The notes: generated by a model from the sequence alone, not told the origin. Shown: positions 34,589 to 44,871, numbered from the stretch's first letter. The stretch: DNA of 64,000 nucleotides from an uncultured Lachnospiraceae bacterium (GCA_902779305.1 CACZBD010000003.1:186001-250000), one strand, 5' to 3'. Made by a program: numbers and translations.

Positions 34589-37500
34589 CTACCGGCCCTG
34601 CTGCCCGGTGCATTCATAAAAGGCTTCGATCTGTGCATCCTCGTGGCTCATGCCCTGTTCCTCATACATGCCCGTCGCAACGATCAGCTTTTTATAATCC
34701 TCCGGAATGATCTTCTTGAAGTTCGTAAGCTCTGCTTCAAAATCCGCCAAGATCTGCGCTGCCTTTTGGGATCCCGTGTACCTGACATGATCCTCGAGCA
34801 TTTTCTTCAGTTCTTCCCGGTCCGTTTTCGTCTCCACCTGTTCCATGAAGACCATTTCCTTGTTCAGGTTCTTATACAGCCGGTTGTGCTTATCATACAC
34901 ATAGGCGATCCCGCCGCTCATGCCGGCCGCAAAGTTCTTGCCGGTCGGCCCTAAGATCACGCATCTGCCGCCTGTCATATATTCGCAGCCGTGTTCTCCG
35001 ACACCTTCCACGACGGCCGTCGCGCCGGAATTGCGGACACAGAACCGCTCGCCTGCCATACCCGCGATATAGACTTCTCCGCCGGTCGCGCCGTACAGCG
35101 CCACATTACCGGCGATCATGTTGTCTTCCGCCTCATATCCGGCATCCTCGGGCGCCTTTAAGATGATCTTCCCGCCGGATAAACCTTTGCCGAGATAATC
35201 ATTGGCATCCCCTGTCACGGAAAGCGTCAGACCTGCCGGGATGAAGGCGCCGAAACTTTGTCCGGCAGCGCCCATGCAGTTTACTTTTACCGTATCCTCG
35301 GGAAGTCCCGCGGGGTGCGCCATGGTGATGGCGGAGCCAAGCAGAGTCCCAAAGGCCCTGTCGGTGTTTCCGATCCGGATCGCAACTTCCGCTTTCTTCT
35401 GCGCGCCGATCGCTCTCCTGATCTTTTCATCCTGCAAAAGTTCCGCTTCATCTTTGGTATGCGCAAGGTCAAAATCATAGACCGCGCGTTCATCAAACGT
35501 GCAGGCGCTTTCCGGATCCCGGTACAGGATATTGCTTAAGTCAACGCGTTTTGCCGCGCCGCTTAATCCCTCTTTTTTCTTCAGAAGATCCGTTCTGCCA
35601 ACCAGTTCGTCAACACTTCTGACGCCGAGCCTTGCCATGTATTCGCGAAGCTGTCTTGCCACAAACAGCATGAAGTTTTCGACATATTCGGGCTTCCCCA
35701 TGAAGCGCTTTCTGAGCTCGGGATTCTGCGTGGCAACGCCCATCGGGCAGGTGTCTAAATTGCAGACACGCATCATGACGCAGCCGAGCGTGATGAGGGG
35801 CGCTGTCGCAAAACCGAATTCCTCCGCGCCAAGGATCGCCGCGATCGCAACGTCCCTGCCGGACATGAGTTTTCCGTCGGTTTCGATGATCACCCGTTTC
35901 CTGAGCCCGTTCCTGATCAGTGTCTGATGGGTTTCGGCAAGTCCCAGTTCCCAGGGCAGTCCCGCATCATGGATGGAACTGATCGGCGCGGCGCCCGTTC
36001 CGCCGTCATACCCGGAGATCAGGACCACCTGCGCGCCTGCCTTGGCAACGCCTGCCGCAACGGTTCCGACCCCCGCTTCGGAAACGAGTTTCACGGAGAT
36101 CCTTGCCTTCGGGTTCGCGTTTTTCAGATCGTAGATCAGCTGCGCGAGATCCTCGATCGAATAGATGTCATGGTGTGGCGGCGGAGAGATCAGGCTCACG
36201 CCGGGTGTCGAATGTCTGGTCTTTGCGATCCAGGGATAGACCTTCTTCGCCGGCAGATGTCCGCCCTCACCGGGCTTTGCGCCCTGTGCCATCTTGATCT
36301 GGATCTCTTTTGCGGAACACAGATACCTGCTCGTCACGCCGAATCTCCCGGAAGCCACCTGCTTGATCGCGGAGCACTTGTCCGTTTTCTTTCCGGCGGT
36401 CTTTAATCGCTCGTCCGATTCGCCGCCTTCTCCGGAGTTTGATTTTCCCTGCAGATGATTCATCGCAATGGCCAGCGTCTCATGCGCTTCCTGTGAGATG
36501 GATCCGTAGGACATCGCGCCCGTCTTAAAGCGTTTCACGATATCTTTTTCCTGTTCCACCTCTTCAAGGGGAATGCCTTCCTTCGGAAAATCAAAATCCA
36601 TCAGGCTTCTCAAATAACCGGTCTCTTCGGCATCCACCAGTTCCGTATATTGTTTGAAGGCCTCGTAATCGTTATCTCTCGTTGCTTTCTGCAACAGATG
36701 GATCGTCTGCGGATGGTATCTGTGCGTCTCCCCCTGCGCCCTCAGTTTGTGTCTGCCGACGGATTTTAACTGCATCTGTGTCGGAAGCCCCAGCGGATCA
36801 AAGGCCTTTGAGTGCTGCGCATCGGCCGCTTCCGCGATGTCTTCGAGCGTGATCCCTTCAACGGGGCTGACCGTTCCCGTAAAGTACCTGTCGATCACCT
36901 GTTCCGAGATCCCGATCGCTTCAAACATCCTGCTGCCCCGGTAGGACTGGATCGTGGAGATCCCCATCTTGGACGCGATCTTGACGATCCCCCTAAGGAT
37001 CGCATGATCGTAGTCGTCCGCTGCCGCATAATAGTCTTTGTCAAGCAGGCCGCACCGGATCAGTCTGTCGATCGAAGCGTGCGCCAGATACGGATTCACC
37101 GCGCTTGCGCCGTACCCTAAAAGCGTTGCAAAATGATGGACTTCCCTGGGCTCGCCGGATTCAAGCACGAGTGACATGGCCGTGCATCTTTTTGTCTGCA
37201 CGAGATGTCTGTGGACCGCCGCAACGGCTAAAAGCGACGGGATCGCCACATGATTTTCATCCACCCCGCGGTCCGATAAGATCAGGATGTTGGCACCCGC
37301 AGTGTAGGCTTTGTCCACCTCCACGAAAAGCCGGTCGAGAACGCGTTCGATCGGTGTGCTCTTGTAATAGATGATCGGGACCTTTGCCACCGCAAAGCCC
37401 GGTTTGTTCATATGCGACAGTTTCAGAAGATCGAGGTCCGATAAGATCGGGTTGTCGATCTTAAGCATATGGCAGTTTTCGGGACGCTCGGACAAAAGAT

Positions 37501-39118
37501 TCCCGTTCTTCCCGATATAAACAGCCGTAGCGGTCACGATCTTTTCCCGCACCGCATCGATCGGCGGATTGGTGACCTGCGCAAAGAGCTGTTTGAAATA
37601 CCCGAACAGCGGCTGGTATTCCTTCGAGAGCACGGCCAGCGGCGTATCGGTTCCCATGGCGCCGATCATCTCCGAACCCGTCAGAGCCATGTGCTCGATC
37701 TCTTCCATGTATTCCTCGTAGCTGTAGCCGAAGGTTTTGAGCAGACGGTACAATTCCTCTTCCGCATATTCCGGGGTCCGCTCATTCGGGATCTTCACAT
37801 CCTTTAAGTGCAGGAGATTACTGTCAAGCCATTCCCCGTAGGGCTTTCCGAGCGCATATTTTTCCTTCAGTTCCTCGTCGGAAATGATCTTTCCCGCCCG
37901 CGTGTCCACAAGCAGGATCTTGCCGGGATGCAGCCGCTCCTTTTTGATGATGTGCGCTTCTTCAACCGGCAGCACACCGACTTCCGAACTTAAGATCAGA
38001 CGGTCGTCATCGAGCACATAATATCTGGACGGTCTTAGACCATTTCGGTCTAAAATCGCCCCCATCACATCTCCGTCCGAATAGAGAATGGACGCCGGGC
38101 CGTCCCACGGTTCCATCATGGTCGCATAATACTGGTAAAAATCACGGACTTCCGGGGAGAGTGTATCATTGTGGGACCAGGGTTCCGGGATCAGAATGCC
38201 GGCCGCAAGCGGCAGTTCCATTCCGGCCATCATCAAGAATTCCAGGGTATTGTCAAGCATCGCCGAGTCGGAACCCGAAGAAGAGATGACCGGAAGGATC
38301 TTTAACATGTCCGCATCGGAAAAAGCATCCGTATGCATGGTCTCTTCCCTGGCAAGCATCTTGTCCGCGTTGCCCTTGATCGTATTGATCTCCCCGTTAT
38401 GCACCAGCAGCCTATTCGGATGCGCCCTTTCCCAGCTCGGGTTCGTGTTCGTGGAAAATCTCGAATGCACCATGGCGATCGCAGAGATGAAATCCGCATC
38501 CTGCAGATCCGCAAAGAATGACCGCAGTTGCCCCACCAGGAACATGCCCTTATACACGATCGTCCTGCACGATAAGGACGGCACATAGGTCTTATTGCTG
38601 CTCTGCTCGAACACGCGCCTGATGACATACAGTTTCCGTTCAAAATCAAGATCCGTTTTCAGACCGGCCTTCCTTCCGACAAAGCCCTGCATGATACAGG
38701 GCATGCTGTCGACGGCTTTCTGGCCGAGCACTTCCGGATAAGTCGGCACGCTTCTCCAGCCGAGGAACGGCAGGCCTTCCTTCTGCACGATGACCTCAAA
38801 CATCTTCTGCGCCTGGGCGCGTTTCAGTTCATTCTGCGGAAAGAAAAACATGCCGACCGCATATTCTCTTTCGTTTCCGATCGGGATCCCTTCCTCTTTG
38901 CAGACTTTTGCAAAGAAAGGGTGCGGGATCTGCGTTAAGATCCCGACGCCGTCTCCGGTCTTGCCTTCCGCATCTTTTCCGGCACGGTGTTCTAAGTTCT
39001 CGACGATCTTCATGGCATCATCCACGATCGCCCTGCTCTTCACACCTTTGATATTGACGATCGCACCGATCCCGCAGTTGTCATGTTCAAATTCCGGTCT
39101 GTAAAGTCCCTGCTTCAT
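34589..39118 (-). CDS. gltB: Glutamate synthase, large subunit
   Basis: A 1509-residue enzyme that forms two glutamates from glutamine and 2-oxoglutarate. The start at MKQGLYRPEFEHDNCGIGA gives a 14-residue propeptide before the nucleophile Cys-15, as is usual; GGGAGAAAAATC precedes it, while two earlier ATGs have no ribosome site. The amidotransferase domain occupies about 15-410, the FMN/synthase region about 800-1210 (KPGEGGHLPAKKV, SGYDGGTGAAP), and the 3Fe-4S cysteines are in CVMMRVCNLDTCPMG. The GxxG-repeat beta-helix (ANDYLGKGLSGGKI, GNVALYGATGGEVY) closes the protein. Its leader carries two amide-nitrogen hairpins. Confidence 0.96.
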   Translation of the reverse strand: MKQGLYRPEFEHDNCGIGAIVNIKGVKSRAIVDDAMKIVENLEHRAGKDAEGKTGDGVGILTQIPHPFFAKVCKEEGIPIGNEREYAVGMFFFPQNELKRAQAQKMFEVIVQKEGLPFLGWRSVPTYPEVLGQKAVDSMPCIMQGFVGRKAGLKTDLDFERKLYVIRRVFEQSSNKTYVPSLSCRTIVYKGMFLVGQLRSFFADLQDADFISAIAMVHSRFSTNTNPSWERAHPNRLLVHNGEINTIKGNADKMLAREETMHTDAFSDADMLKILPVISSSGSDSAMLDNTLEFLMMAGMELPLAAGILIPEPWSHNDTLSPEVRDFYQYYATMMEPWDGPASILYSDGDVMGAILDRNGLRPSRYYVLDDDRLILSSEVGVLPVEEAHIIKKERLHPGKILLVDTRAGKIISDEELKEKYALGKPYGEWLDSNLLHLKDVKIPNERTPEYAEEELYRLLKTFGYSYEEYMEEIEHMALTGSEMIGAMGTDTPLAVLSKEYQPLFGYFKQLFAQVTNPPIDAVREKIVTATAVYIGKNGNLLSERPENCHMLKIDNPILSDLDLLKLSHMNKPGFAVAKVPIIYYKSTPIERVLDRLFVEVDKAYTAGANILILSDRGVDENHVAIPSLLAVAAVHRHLVQTKRCTAMSLVLESGEPREVHHFATLLGYGASAVNPYLAHASIDRLIRCGLLDKDYYAAADDYDHAILRGIVKIASKMGISTIQSYRGSRMFEAIGISEQVIDRYFTGTVSPVEGITLEDIAEAADAQHSKAFDPLGLPTQMQLKSVGRHKLRAQGETHRYHPQTIHLLQKATRDNDYEAFKQYTELVDAEETGYLRSLMDFDFPKEGIPLEEVEQEKDIVKRFKTGAMSYGSISQEAHETLAIAMNHLQGKSNSGEGGESDERLKTAGKKTDKCSAIKQVASGRFGVTSRYLCSAKEIQIKMAQGAKPGEGGHLPAKKVYPWIAKTRHSTPGVSLISPPPHHDIYSIEDLAQLIYDLKNANPKARISVKLVSEAGVGTVAAGVAKAGAQVVLISGYDGGTGAAPISSIHDAGLPWELGLAETHQTLIRNGLRKRVIIETDGKLMSGRDVAIAAILGAEEFGFATAPLITLGCVMMRVCNLDTCPMGVATQNPELRKRFMGKPEYVENFMLFVARQLREYMARLGVRSVDELVGRTDLLKKKEGLSGAAKRVDLSNILYRDPESACTFDERAVYDFDLAHTKDEAELLQDEKIRRAIGAQKKAEVAIRIGNTDRAFGTLLGSAITMAHPAGLPEDTVKVNCMGAAGQSFGAFIPAGLTLSVTGDANDYLGKGLSGGKIILKAPEDAGYEAEDNMIAGNVALYGATGGEVYIAGMAGERFCVRNSGATAVVEGVGEHGCEYMTGGRCVILGPTGKNFAAGMSGGIAYVYDKHNRLYKNLNKEMVFMEQVETKTDREELKKMLEDHVRYTGSQKAAQILADFEAELTNFKKIIPEDYKKLIVATGMYEEQGMSHEDAQIEAFYECTGQQGR

Positions 39119-39149
39119 GATTTTTCTCCCGAACATTTTCATTAATGAA

Positions 39150-39191
39150 CAAAAAAGCGCCGGGCAGAATGATCCTGCCTGACGCCTTTGT
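39150..39191 (-). promoter_or_regulatory. Second leader hairpin of gltB (amide-nitrogen motif)
   Basis: Minus strand: ACAAAGGCGTCAGGCAG, loop GATCATT, CTGCCCGGCGCTTTTTTG; a 15-bp stem with one mismatch, followed by T6. It lies between the first hairpin and the ribosome site and could end transcription before gltB. Confidence 0.7.
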
Positions 39192-39200
39192 CTGCATAAT

Positions 39201-39237
39201 AAAAGGGTGTCGATCCGAAACGGACTGACACCCTTGC
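39201..39237 (-). promoter_or_regulatory. First leader hairpin of gltB (amide-nitrogen motif)
   Basis: Minus strand: GGCAAGGGTGTC, inner AGTCCG-TTT-CGGATC, GACACCCTTTTATT; 9-bp lower stem plus a five-pair upper stem across one mismatch. It starts about 7 nt after the predicted transcription start, matching the position of the hairpins of glmS, asnB and pyrG. Confidence 0.7.
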
Positions 39238-39250
39238 CACTGATGAAGTT

Positions 39251-39279
39251 ATCTTACGCCACGAACTTCCTGTTGTCAA
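39251..39279 (-). promoter_or_regulatory. gltBD promoter
   Basis: Minus strand TTGACA (39279-39274), 17 bp, TAAGAT (39256-39251); predicted start near 39244. Confidence 0.85.
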
Positions 39280-39336
39280 GTTTTCCCCTTATAAAAATCG
39301 GATTTCTTTAACCTTTGCCATTAGATTAAAAAACAT

Positions 39337-40608
39337 CTAATCCTTCAAACAAGATACCGGAACTACAAAAACTCCATCTTCACGTCTATAAGCGAACGGA
39401 GCAATTCCGCACAAAACCATCATAAACGATGGTTTCGGCATTTTAGCAGTATCAATCTTTTTCGCCAGTTTTATCAAACCGGCCGCGCCTTCGTTGATCA
39501 AATCATCGCCACCAAGCTTAATCTCTATCAACCCATACTTTCCGTTTCTGAGGTGAACTACCGCATCACACTCAAGTCCGGTTTTATCTCTGTAATGATA
39601 CACATCGCCATCAAGAACATCCGCATAGATACGCAAATCCCTAATGCAGAGATTTTCAAATATATATCCCATAAGATTAAGATCATTGATCAGATCCTGT
39701 GGGCCCATGCCAAGCGATGCCGTCGCAATAGAGGGATCCACAAAATACCGTGTATCAGTAGTCCTTATCGCTGTTCGGGATCTGAGATTTGGATTCCATG
39801 CATGTGAATCTTCGATCACAAAGATTTTTTTCAACGCGTTCAAATATGAATAAACGGTTTCCTTATCAAATGTGTCCGTTTCATTAGTTATAACATCATC
39901 GCGGATTGTTTCCAATGCAGCCTGTGTTGCGATATTTCGAGCATACGATCTCATTAGTCTTTTAGTTCTTTCGGGATCACGTTTTACACCGTCAACTCTT
40001 GAAATATCATCATTCACTATTGCATCAAAATAATCCCGAGCCTGTTTCAATGATACTTTCGGCGGGTTTCCGATTGCTCTCGGCCATCCACCGCGACAGA
40101 TCAGAAATGCGATATCATCAACATCGTGATTATCTGAACCATTGACATCCTTCCCTTCAAACATCTGTGCAAGAGAAACTTGTCCGTTAGAATCGCCGGA
40201 TTCAAATAGCGACATTGGGCGCATCTTCATTCGAACGATCCTGCCCGTACCCGTATGCGTGCTTTTGTCCAGTTCAGGCGGAACAGATGAACCGGTCAGG
40301 ATAAACTGACCGAATTCATCTCTTTGATCCACTTCGTATCTGACTGCATTCCATAAATTCGGAGAGATTTGCCATTCGTCTATCAAATGAGGGACATCTC
40401 CATCAAGTAATCCTGACGGCTTTATTTTTGCCATTCTCTGATATTGTTCGGTCATATCGGGACGATCCATCTCAATATAACTCTTCGCAAAATGCTTTGC
40501 GGAGGTGGTTTTCCCACACCATTTTGCGCCCTCTATAAGCACAGCTCCCTTTGAATCAAGGTGTTCCTGTAATAATATGTCTGAGACCCGTGTCAGATAT
40601 TCCTTCAT
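39337..40608 (-). CDS. AAA ATPase with DUF4143 domain
   Basis: A 423-residue protein of the widespread AAA_14/DUF4143 family. The Walker A is GAKWCGKTTSAKHF, with Trp-Cys in the loop; a Walker B-like HLIDEWQ and sensor ILTGSSVPPE follow. The DUF4143 part (about 200-370) ends with DAVVHLRNGKYGLIEIKLGG, a restriction-nuclease-like strand pattern. Start chosen at MKEYLTRV with AGGAGG 8 nt upstream. The family is patchily distributed and often lies in accessory DNA; its function is not established. It is AT-richer than its neighbours and interrupts the otherwise continuous nitrogen cluster, so recent insertion is likely. Confidence 0.88.
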   Translation of the reverse strand: MKEYLTRVSDILLQEHLDSKGAVLIEGAKWCGKTTSAKHFAKSYIEMDRPDMTEQYQRMAKIKPSGLLDGDVPHLIDEWQISPNLWNAVRYEVDQRDEFGQFILTGSSVPPELDKSTHTGTGRIVRMKMRPMSLFESGDSNGQVSLAQMFEGKDVNGSDNHDVDDIAFLICRGGWPRAIGNPPKVSLKQARDYFDAIVNDDISRVDGVKRDPERTKRLMRSYARNIATQAALETIRDDVITNETDTFDKETVYSYLNALKKIFVIEDSHAWNPNLRSRTAIRTTDTRYFVDPSIATASLGMGPQDLINDLNLMGYIFENLCIRDLRIYADVLDGDVYHYRDKTGLECDAVVHLRNGKYGLIEIKLGGDDLINEGAAGLIKLAKKIDTAKMPKPSFMMVLCGIAPFAYRREDGVFVVPVSCLKD

Positions 40609-40633
40609 ATCCATGTCCTCCTGCCATGTTGAT

Positions 40634-40662
40634 ATTATAATAACATCCGACAAAATGGTCAA
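40634..40662 (-). promoter_or_regulatory. Promoter of the AAA/DUF4143 gene
   Basis: Minus strand TTGACC (40662-40657), 17 bp, TATAAT (40639-40634), 26 bp before the start codon. Confidence 0.85.
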
Positions 40663-40733
40663 TAATTATCCGAGTTATTGGCTGTTATTTGTTCGAGCGT
40701 TTGGCCTATCACTGGTCTCCGGAATGAGCATAA

Positions 40734-40763
40734 TAAGGATGTGCACAAACATGCACATCCTTA
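40734..40763 (-). terminator. Terminator after the ammonium transporter gene
   Basis: TAAGGATGTGCA (40734-40745) pairs perfectly with TGCACATCCTTA (40752-40763), loop CAAACA. On the minus strand TTATTATG follows, so the T-run is modest. It may also work in the other direction. Confidence 0.65.
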
Positions 40764-40807
40764 ATAAAAACACTATCATTGTTAATGTTCCGTAAGCAAG
40801 TTGGCAA

Positions 40808-42568
40808 TTACTCCACATCCTGCAGGGCTTCAAAGCCTTCCTCGCCTGTGCGGATCTTGACAACATTCTCAACATTGTAGACAAAGATCTTGCCGTCGCC
40901 GATATGACCCGTGTACAGTGTCCTCTTGGCCGACTCGATGACTTTCTCTACAGGGATCTTGCTTACGACCACCTCCACTTTGACTTTCGGTAATAATGTC
41001 GCATCCATTTCAACACCTCTGTAGCGCTCTCCTGCACCCTTCTGGATGCCGCAGCCCATGACCTGTGTTACCGTCATGCCGGTCACGCCGAGATCGTTCA
41101 TGGCTTTCTTTAAGGCGTCGTAGCGGTTCAGTCTTGCGATGATCACAACCTTATGGATACCGGACTCGGAAACGACAGGTGCCACACTTACCGGAACGGC
41201 TGCGCTTCTCTTGGTCTCGGATGCCTTCTCGTAATCGTCCTCGCCAAGATCCGTGTTTTCGTTCACGTCCATCGTCATCGTGTTGGACACATCCATGATC
41301 GCAAAGCCCGAGTATGCAGACGGCAGGCCGTGTTCCTTGGAATCAAGACCCGTGATCTCTTCTTCCTCACTGACTCTTAAGCCGACGGTTTTCTTGATGA
41401 TATAAAATGCGATCGTGATCGTGACGACCGTCCATGCGATGGTCACGCCCATCCCGCCGAGCTGTTTGCCAAGCTGCGCAAGGCCGCCGCCGTAGAACAG
41501 GCCTTCCGTGATGCCGGCAAGTTCAAATCCGGGTGCAGAGGAGGTTGCAAAGAGACCTACCGCAAGTGTTCCCCAGATCCCGTTCATCATGTGTACCGCG
41601 ATCGCGCCGACCGGATCGTCGATATGTGCCACATGGTCCATGAACCAGACGCCGAATACGACCAGCAGTCCTGCCACTAACCCGATGATGGCAGCGCCCG
41701 TGCAGTCGGTGACATCACAGGGAGCCGTAATGGCTACAAGGCCTGCAAGGGATGCGTTTAAGCACATCGATACATCAGGCTTTCCGTATTTGACCCAGGT
41801 AAAGATCATGCAGGTGACCGTTGCCACCGCCGGTGCCACCGTTGTGGTTAAAAATACGGAACCGAGTGTCGGGATATCCGTTGCCGCCGCACCGTTGAAC
41901 CCGTACCAGCCGAGCCAGAGAATGAAGACGCCGAGTGCGGCGATCACTAAGTTGTGGCCCGGAAAAGCGTTGACCTTTTTGACTTTTCCGTCTGTGCCTT
42001 TCACGAACTTGCCGATACGGGGACCGAGCATCCATGCACCGATCATCGCACAGATCCCGCCGACCATATGGATACAGTTGGAGCCTGCATAATCATGAAA
42101 GCCCCACTGCGCCAGAAAACCGCCTCCCCAGGTCCAATGTGCTTCGATCGGGTAGATGATCGCGGAGATCACCGCCGAATAGATGCAGTAGGACGAAAAC
42201 TTGGTTCTTTCTGCCATCGAACCGGACACGATCGTGGCCGTTGTCGCGCAGAATACCAGGTTAAATACAAAAGCCGAGTAATCAAAATTTCCGTAGTTTG
42301 TCAGTACATCAAACGAGAACTTCCCGGCAAAGCCGTTCATCATGTTCTCCCCGAGCATCAAAGATGCGCCGCAGATAAACCACATCACGGTCCCGATACA
42401 GAAATCCATCAGGTTTTTCATGATGATGTTGCCCGCGTTTTTGGCTCTGGTAAAACCGGCCTCACACATCGCAAACCCTGCCTGCATCCAGAACACAAGG
42501 GCTGCGCCGATCAGGAACCAGACTCCGTATACTTCTGAGTTGATCGCTTCCAAAATTTCCTGTGCCAT
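40808..42568 (-). CDS. Ammonium transporter fused to a P-II (GlnK) domain
   Basis: A 586-residue fusion. Residues about 1-425 are an Amt channel: eleven membrane helices, the twin pore histidines in CIHMVGG and AVHMMNG, and FKVTKVNAFPGHN-type loops. Residues about 475-586 form a complete P-II domain: HKVVIIARLNRYDALKKAMNDLGVTGMTV, the T-loop GAGERYRGVEM (with the Tyr that is uridylylated in GlnB/GlnK) and TGHIGDGKIFVYNVENVVKIRTGEEG. In other bacteria GlnK is a separate trimer that blocks AmtB; here channel and regulator are one chain, and both trimerise. The start MAQEILEAI has GAGGAGGAAAATATT upstream. It follows glnN after a hairpin. Confidence 0.93.
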   Translation of the reverse strand: MAQEILEAINSEVYGVWFLIGAALVFWMQAGFAMCEAGFTRAKNAGNIIMKNLMDFCIGTVMWFICGASLMLGENMMNGFAGKFSFDVLTNYGNFDYSAFVFNLVFCATTATIVSGSMAERTKFSSYCIYSAVISAIIYPIEAHWTWGGGFLAQWGFHDYAGSNCIHMVGGICAMIGAWMLGPRIGKFVKGTDGKVKKVNAFPGHNLVIAALGVFILWLGWYGFNGAAATDIPTLGSVFLTTTVAPAVATVTCMIFTWVKYGKPDVSMCLNASLAGLVAITAPCDVTDCTGAAIIGLVAGLLVVFGVWFMDHVAHIDDPVGAIAVHMMNGIWGTLAVGLFATSSAPGFELAGITEGLFYGGGLAQLGKQLGGMGVTIAWTVVTITIAFYIIKKTVGLRVSEEEEITGLDSKEHGLPSAYSGFAIMDVSNTMTMDVNENTDLGEDDYEKASETKRSAAVPVSVAPVVSESGIHKVVIIARLNRYDALKKAMNDLGVTGMTVTQVMGCGIQKGAGERYRGVEMDATLLPKVKVEVVVSKIPVEKVIESAKRTLYTGHIGDGKIFVYNVENVVKIRTGEEGFEALQDVE

Positions 42569-42602
42569 AATATTTTCCTCCTCATATCTGTTATTTCTTA
42601 TC

Positions 42603-42640
42603 ACAAAAGGCGCAGCCCCGTAACGGGATTGCGCCTTTGC
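42603..42640 (-). promoter_or_regulatory. Hairpin with T-run between glnN and the ammonium transporter gene (amide-nitrogen motif)
   Basis: Minus strand: GCAAAGGCGCAATCCCG, loop TTA, CGGGGCTGCGCCTTTTG; 14 paired positions, one mismatch. Same GCAAAGGCGC opening as the others, but no good promoter lies just before it, so it works on read-through from glnN or as a glnN terminator. Confidence 0.7.
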
Positions 42641-42665
42641 AATTCATGAATTTGATCCCCTATAT

Positions 42666-44765
42666 CTACACATAGAACAGCATCTTACTGTAGGTCGGAT
42701 AGGGCAGAACGGATGCGGGAATGTAAGTCTCCATGTCATCCGCGATCTCTCTGATCACCTGCATATCCGTAAATACCGGATCATGGTAGAACTCTGCTTT
42801 CTTCAGTTCATCCGTAAGACCTTCCGCTTTTTCAATGTCCTTTGTCAGCTGCTCCGCTTTTGCAACCAGCGCTTCATACTGCGCGGACAGATGGGCAAGC
42901 ACTTTTTCCTCCGCCTTCGTCGAAATGCTCTTGCTGACCGCCTTCTTGCCTAAGATCTCATCCGTTAAGCTCTTCATATAAGTGACTGCCGCCGGCAGGA
43001 AATCCTGGTACAGCATTTCTTTTAAGGTGCAGGCTTCGATGTGAAGCGTCTTGGTATAATTCTCAAGCAGGATCTCGTATCTGGAACGGATCTCCGTCTC
43101 GGTATAGATGCCGTGCTTTGTGAACAGTTCGATGTTCTTTTTGTCCAGAAGCGTCGGAAGGACTTCCGGTGTGGACTTTAAGTTGTACAGTCCTCTCTTC
43201 TTCGCTTCCGCCACCCATTCATCCGTGTAGCCGTTTCCGTTAAAGAGTACGCGCTCGTGCTTCTTTAAGGTTTCCTTCAGCAGGTCATGCACCGCGCTTT
43301 CAAAATTCTTTTTGGACACGTTCTTTAATTTCTCATAGAACTGCGAGAGCGCATCGGCAACCGCCGTATTTAAAACGATGTTCGGCGTGGCAACGCTTGC
43401 GGAAGATCCCAACGATCTGAACTCGAATTTGTTTCCGGTAAAAGCAAACGGCGAAGTCCTGTTTCGGTCCGTGGTGTCCCTTGTAAAGTGCGGGATGACG
43501 GCAGCGCCCGTTTCCATGACCACCTTGCCCGTCTTTTTGAAGAACTTATCCTTGATGATGGAATCCACGATCGCCTTGAGTTCGTCCCCTAAGAAGATCG
43601 AAATGATCGCCGGCGGCGCTTCGTTGGCGCCGAGCCTGTGGTCGTTTCCTGCGGATGCAACGGAAAGCCGCATCATGTCCGCGTATTCATCCACCGCCTT
43701 GATCACTGCCGTTAAGAAAAGCAGAAACTGCACATTCTCTGCCGGAGTCTTGCCGGGATCGAGAAGGTTCACGCCGGTGTTCGTGGACATGGACCAGTTG
43801 TTGTGTTTGCCGGATCCGTTGATGCCGGCGAACGGTTTCTCATGCAGCAGGCAGATAAAGCCGTGCTTTTCGGCAACCTTTTTCATCACTTCCATTGTCA
43901 GCTGGTTGTGATCGACCGCAACGTTTGTGGTGTCAAATACCGGCGCCAGTTCATGCTGGCAGGGCGCCACTTCGTTGTGCTTAGTCTTGACCGGAATGCC
44001 GAGCTTCCAGAGTTCCTCGTCTAGGTCATGCATATAAGCCGCCACTCTCGGTCTTAATGCGCCGAAATAGTGATCGTCCATTTCCTGGCCCTTCGGTGCC
44101 GGCGCCCCGAGCAGCGTCCGTCCGGTAAAGATCAGGTCTCTTCTCTTTGCATAATCCTCTTTGTCGATCAGGAAATATTCCTGCTCCGGTCCGACCGTTG
44201 TCGATACCCGCTCCACATCGTCTTTGCCAAAGAGTTTTAAGATCTTTAACGCCTCTAAGCTCAGCGCATCCATGGAACGAAGCAGCGGTGTTTTCTTATC
44301 GAGCGCTTCCCCGGTGTAAGCGCAGAATGCGGTGGGAATATAAAGTGTCCTGTCCTTGATGAAAGCCGGTGAGGACGGATCCCATGCCGTATAACCTCTT
44401 GCTTCAAATGTCGCCCGAATGCCGCCTGACGGGAACGAGGATGCGTCCGGTTCACCCTTGACCAGTTCCTTGCCGGAAAATTCCATGATGATCTCGCCGT
44501 TATCGGTCGGGGTGATGAAGCTGTCATGTTTTTCAGCCGTATAACCTGTCAGAGGCTGAAACCAGTGTGTATAATGGGTGGCTCCGTTTTCGACCGCCCA
44601 CTCCTTCATGGCAAGCGCCACGGCGTTGGCTACATCCAGCTCCAAATGGGTGCCTTTTTCGATGGTTTTCTTCAGGGCCTTGTACACGTCTTTGGGCAGC
44701 TTGTCTCTCATCACCCTGTCCGTGAACACCTGTGAACCATACAGTTCCGGAATCATTTTTTCCAT
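42666..44765 (-). CDS. glnN: Glutamine synthetase, type III
   Basis: A 699-residue enzyme making glutamine from glutamate, ammonia and ATP. The length and N-terminus ([38 protein letters not shown]) are those of GSIII, as are [16 protein letters not shown] and the [20 protein letters not shown] segment. Glutamate/ATP-site blocks [21 protein letters not shown] and [25 protein letters not shown] are intact. GSIII forms dodecamers and occurs in many Clostridia and Bacteroidetes. It sits between asnB and the ammonium channel gene, so ammonia uptake, glutamine formation and use are adjacent. Confidence 0.96.
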   Translation of the reverse strand: MEKMIPELYGSQVFTDRVMRDKLPKDVYKALKKTIEKGTHLELDVANAVALAMKEWAVENGATHYTHWFQPLTGYTAEKHDSFITPTDNGEIIMEFSGKELVKGEPDASSFPSGGIRATFEARGYTAWDPSSPAFIKDRTLYIPTAFCAYTGEALDKKTPLLRSMDALSLEALKILKLFGKDDVERVSTTVGPEQEYFLIDKEDYAKRRDLIFTGRTLLGAPAPKGQEMDDHYFGALRPRVAAYMHDLDEELWKLGIPVKTKHNEVAPCQHELAPVFDTTNVAVDHNQLTMEVMKKVAEKHGFICLLHEKPFAGINGSGKHNNWSMSTNTGVNLLDPGKTPAENVQFLLFLTAVIKAVDEYADMMRLSVASAGNDHRLGANEAPPAIISIFLGDELKAIVDSIIKDKFFKKTGKVVMETGAAVIPHFTRDTTDRNRTSPFAFTGNKFEFRSLGSSASVATPNIVLNTAVADALSQFYEKLKNVSKKNFESAVHDLLKETLKKHERVLFNGNGYTDEWVAEAKKRGLYNLKSTPEVLPTLLDKKNIELFTKHGIYTETEIRSRYEILLENYTKTLHIEACTLKEMLYQDFLPAAVTYMKSLTDEILGKKAVSKSISTKAEEKVLAHLSAQYEALVAKAEQLTKDIEKAEGLTDELKKAEFYHDPVFTDMQVIREIADDMETYIPASVLPYPTYSKMLFYV

Positions 44766-44830
44766 ACTTTCTTCCTCCTCTTTTTCTTTTCAGCTATCTT
44801 CACCCTCCGCTCCGTTTGGAACGGGAGGAA

Positions 44831-44871
44831 GAAAAAAGGCGCCAAACCTGTCCGGTTTCAAGCGCCTTTGC
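44831..44871 (-). promoter_or_regulatory. Hairpin with T-run in the glnN leader (amide-nitrogen motif)
   Basis: Minus strand: GCAAAGGCGCTTGAAACC, loop, GGTTTGGCGCCTTTTTTC; an 8-bp lower stem, a small bulge and a 5-bp upper stem, then T6. It lies 31 nt after the asnB stop. A second stem-loop (CTTCCTCC.. with GGAGGGTGAAG) follows before the ribosome site. Confidence 0.7.
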
